Shown piece by piece: positions 62,224 through 64,000 of a stretch of DNA of 64,000 nucleotides. Below the pieces are notes generated by a model that did not search any database, was not told where the DNA came from, and was given only the letters and a program-made list of their open reading frames with translations. The DNA is taken from contig JAFQQN010000017.1 of NCBI GenBank assembly GCA_017410605.1, positions 90,975 through 154,974 on the forward strand. Reading direction: 5' to 3'. Positions within the stretch are counted from its first letter, which is position 1, and each line of letters starts with the position of its first letter. This stretch comes from Clostridia bacterium (GTDB taxonomy: Bacteria > Bacillota > Clostridia > Oscillospirales > Acutalibacteraceae). Made by a program: the position numbers and the translations under genes.

Positions 62224-63729
62224 ATGGCTGAAAATAATCAAAACCAAGCTGTAGTACAAACAGAAGAAGATTTAAACGAAATTTTAAGGGTTCGCCGCGA
62301 AAAACTTGCCGATATGAAGGCAAACGGTAAAGACCCTTTTGAAATAACCAAGTTTGATTTTGACAGTTATACTACACAGGTAAAAGAGAATTTTGAAACC
62401 TTAGAGGGCAAAAAGGTTCGAATTGCAGGCCGTATGATGAGCCGCCGCATTATGGGTAAGGCCAGCTTCTGCAATATTCAGGACAGTAAGGGCAATATTC
62501 AGGTTTATGTTCGCCGTGACGATGTTGGCGAGGAAGAATATGCCGCCTTTAAAAAGTATGATATTGGTGATATTATTGGTTTTGAGGGCTTTGTTTTCAA
62601 AACCAAAACCGAGGAAATTTCAGTTCATGCAGAGGGGTTACAGCTGCTGAGCAAATCTCTACTGCCACTGCCCGAAAAGTTCCACGGCCTTAAAGATACC
62701 GATACAAGATACCGTCAGCGCTATGTTGACCTTATTGTTAACCCCGAGGTTCGAGATGTTTTCACAAAGCGTTCTCAAATTATAAAAGAGGTAAGAAATT
62801 ATCTTGATAATAAGGGTTTTTTAGAGGTTGATACGCCAATTTTGGTGCCTATTGAAATTGGCGCCGCCGCCCGTCATTTTAAAACTCATCACAATACCTT
62901 AGATATGGATATGTATCTTCGTATTGAAACCGAGCTTTACTTAAAGCGCCTTATTGTTGGCGGAATGCACCGCGTTTATGAGGTTGGCCGCATTTTCCGT
63001 AACGAGGGTATGGATACTAAGCATAACCCTGAGTTTACAACAGTTGAGCTTTATCAGGCCTTTACCGATTATCAGGGTATGATGGACCTGGTTGAAGAGC
63101 TATATAAAGGTCTTGCAGAAAAAATCTGCGGAAGCAAGGTTATAACATATCAGGGAAAAGAAATTGATATGGGCCATTGGGAACGCCTTACAATGGTTGA
63201 GGCCGTTAAAAAGTATTCCGGCTGTGACTATTATGATTGGGATAGCGACGAAGCTGCTAGAGAATGTGCAAAGAAAATGCATGTTGAGGTTCCGACCAAC
63301 GCTACCAAGGGTACCGTTTTGGTTGAGCTTTTTGATGCTTTTGTTGAAGAAAAACTTATTCAACCCACATTTATTTACGACTACCCTGTTGAAAATAGCC
63401 CTCTTGCTAAGCGTAAGCCGGAAGACCCTGCCTTTACTGAGCGTTTTGAATATTTTATTAACGCTACAGAATTTGGTAATGCCTTTAGTGAGCTTAATGA
63501 CCCCATTGACCAGAAAGAGCGCTTTGAAAAACAGGTTGAAGCAAAGCTTGCCGAAGAGCCCGACTCTAAGGCCGAGGTTGATTACGACTATGTAACCGCT
63601 TTGGAATACGGTATGCCCCCAACAGGCGGCCTTGGTTTTGGTATCGACCGCCTTGTAATGCTTCTTACCGATAGTGCATCTATCAGGGATGTTTTGCTCT
63701 TCCCCACAATGAAGCCACTTTCAGAGTAA
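62224..63729 (+). CDS. lysS: Lysyl-tRNA synthetase, class II
   Basis: 501 residues from ATG 62224 after TTGGAAGGAAA; the frame extends to 62206 within that site. An OB anticodon-binding domain (KVRIAGRMMSRRIMGKASF) precedes the class II core with motif 2 YEVGRIFRNEGMDTKHNPEF and motif 3 GLGFGIDRLVMLL. It charges lysine onto tRNA. The greA-lysS pairing is common in Firmicutes. A strong terminator follows. Confidence 0.97.
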   Translation: MAENNQNQAVVQTEEDLNEILRVRREKLADMKANGKDPFEITKFDFDSYTTQVKENFETLEGKKVRIAGRMMSRRIMGKASFCNIQDSKGNIQVYVRRDDVGEEEYAAFKKYDIGDIIGFEGFVFKTKTEEISVHAEGLQLLSKSLLPLPEKFHGLKDTDTRYRQRYVDLIVNPEVRDVFTKRSQIIKEVRNYLDNKGFLEVDTPILVPIEIGAAARHFKTHHNTLDMDMYLRIETELYLKRLIVGGMHRVYEVGRIFRNEGMDTKHNPEFTTVELYQAFTDYQGMMDLVEELYKGLAEKICGSKVITYQGKEIDMGHWERLTMVEAVKKYSGCDYYDWDSDEAARECAKKMHVEVPTNATKGTVLVELFDAFVEEKLIQPTFIYDYPVENSPLAKRKPEDPAFTERFEYFINATEFGNAFSELNDPIDQKERFEKQVEAKLAEEPDSKAEVDYDYVTALEYGMPPTGGLGFGIDRLVMLLTDSASIRDVLLFPTMKPLSE

Positions 63730-63735
63730 AATTAA

Positions 63736-63773
63736 GCCGCAAACGCTTATTTGACAGCGTTTGCGGCATTTTG
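63736..63773 (+). terminator. lysS terminator
   Basis: GCCGCAAACGCT (63736-63747) and AGCGTTTGCGGC (63756-63767) pair perfectly, followed by ATTTTGTT. Confidence 0.9.
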
Positions 63774-63802
63774 TTAATCTAAAATGTTGCTCAAAAATGT
63801 GG

Positions 63803-63872
63803 TTTACGACAGATTTACGACAAATGAGCAGTTAACAGACCTTGGAAATTACGACAATCAGGTGTCGTAAAC
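63803..63872. repeat. Cluster of TTACGACA repeats
   Basis: TTACGACA occurs three times in direct orientation (near 63804, 63815 and 63849) and once inverted as TGTCGTAA (near 63863) within 70 bases. The region is non-coding as far as I can see. Confidence 0.6.
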
Positions 63873-63921
63873 GCAATGTATCAACAGGATTACCGCTTAC
63901 ATAAGAAATAGAACCGAATAG

Positions 63922-63959
63922 ATGAAAAACGAGATTTTTCATAATTGAAATGCTATAAT
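63922..63959 (+). promoter_or_regulatory. Inverted repeat and extended -10 promoter at the right edge
   Basis: ATGAAAAA and TTTTTCAT form an inverted repeat at about 63922-63941. TGCTATAAT follows (extended -10, TATAAT at 63954-63959). No good -35 is present, which fits an extended -10 promoter; the repeat may be an operator in place of the -35 box. Confidence 0.5.
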
Positions 63960-63992
63960 TCAGTAAACGCATTCACGGAAAGGACAGATTGT

Positions 63993-64000
63993 ATGTATGC
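63993..64000 (+). CDS. Start of a truncated downstream gene
   Basis: ATG-TAT-GC at the window end, preceded by GGAAAGGAC about 8 bases upstream and by an extended -10 promoter. Only two codons are visible, so the product cannot be named. Confidence 0.4.

Noticed and set aside
63803..63872. CRISPR array at the right edge
   Set aside because: Repeats are only 8 bases, unevenly spaced, and one is inverted.
63774..63992. C-terminal remnant of a phage integrase
   Set aside because: Neither strand gives an open frame with tyrosine-recombinase motifs in the visible bases.

Overview
The window is a chromosomal housekeeping segment of a Bacillota bacterium, most likely an uncultured member of class Clostridia (Oscillospirales/Eubacteriales-like). 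Supporting signs are strong AGGAGG ribosome-binding sites, L20-type and L10-type ribosomal leaders, a perfect CIRCE operator before hrcA-grpE-dnaK-dnaJ, zinc-type S14, L33, L36 and L24, TrmFO, a CD1247-type acidic zinc-ribbon protein beside efp, DUF4830 and DUF4234 proteins, and the clostridial order rnc / Elp3-like radical SAM / smc / ftsY. No species can be named from sequence reading alone. I see no rRNA or tRNA genes, CRISPR array, insertion sequence or prophage genes.

Layout. 1-1651: the 3' part of a PduL-type phosphotransacylase overlapping hemW. 1684-2790: an XRE repressor with a promoter-embedded inverted repeat, then a histidine phosphatase. 2820-4157: infC-rpmI-rplT behind an attenuated leader, with infC starting at AUU. 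4242-21922: one long co-directional run (SpoU-type methyltransferase, dprA, topA, trmFO, plsX, rnc, radical SAM, smc, ftsY, rdgB, yhbY, a nadD-yqeK fusion, rsfS, leuS). 22005-30097: rpsU, yqeG, a TIM-barrel protein, aroQ, efp, the zinc-ribbon protein, ispD-ispF, a DUF4830 protein, an RsuA-family pseudouridine synthase, an orphan sugar-ABC ATPase and an MBL hydrolase.

30463-50802 is the ribosomal supercluster: rpmG-secE-nusG-rplK-rplA, rplJ-rplL behind an L10-type attenuator, a DUF4234 protein, then the complete S10-spc-alpha series from rpsJ to rplQ including secY, adk, map, a KOW protein, infA and rpoA. rpoB-rpoC and rpsL-rpsG-fusA-tuf, which normally lie between rplL and rpsJ, are absent here. 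SecE carries a roughly 170-residue four-helix membrane extension. Several intergenic stretches have strong RNA structure, notably a potential H-type pseudoknot just before rpoA and a long leader before rpsJ.

50936-63729: an SGNH hydrolase and a FliB-like cysteine-cluster protein, convergent with the HrcA/CIRCE-controlled heat-shock operon; a D,D-carboxypeptidase; a metallophosphoesterase; a YhcC-type radical SAM protein; and greA-lysS. After the lysS terminator, the right edge has four copies of TTACGACA, an inverted repeat, an extended -10 promoter and the start of a truncated gene. Overall the segment links translation, transcript elongation, chromosome segregation, protein targeting and stress folding. 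The novelty lies in gene fusions, gene-order breaks and untranslated RNA structures rather than in an accessory gene island.
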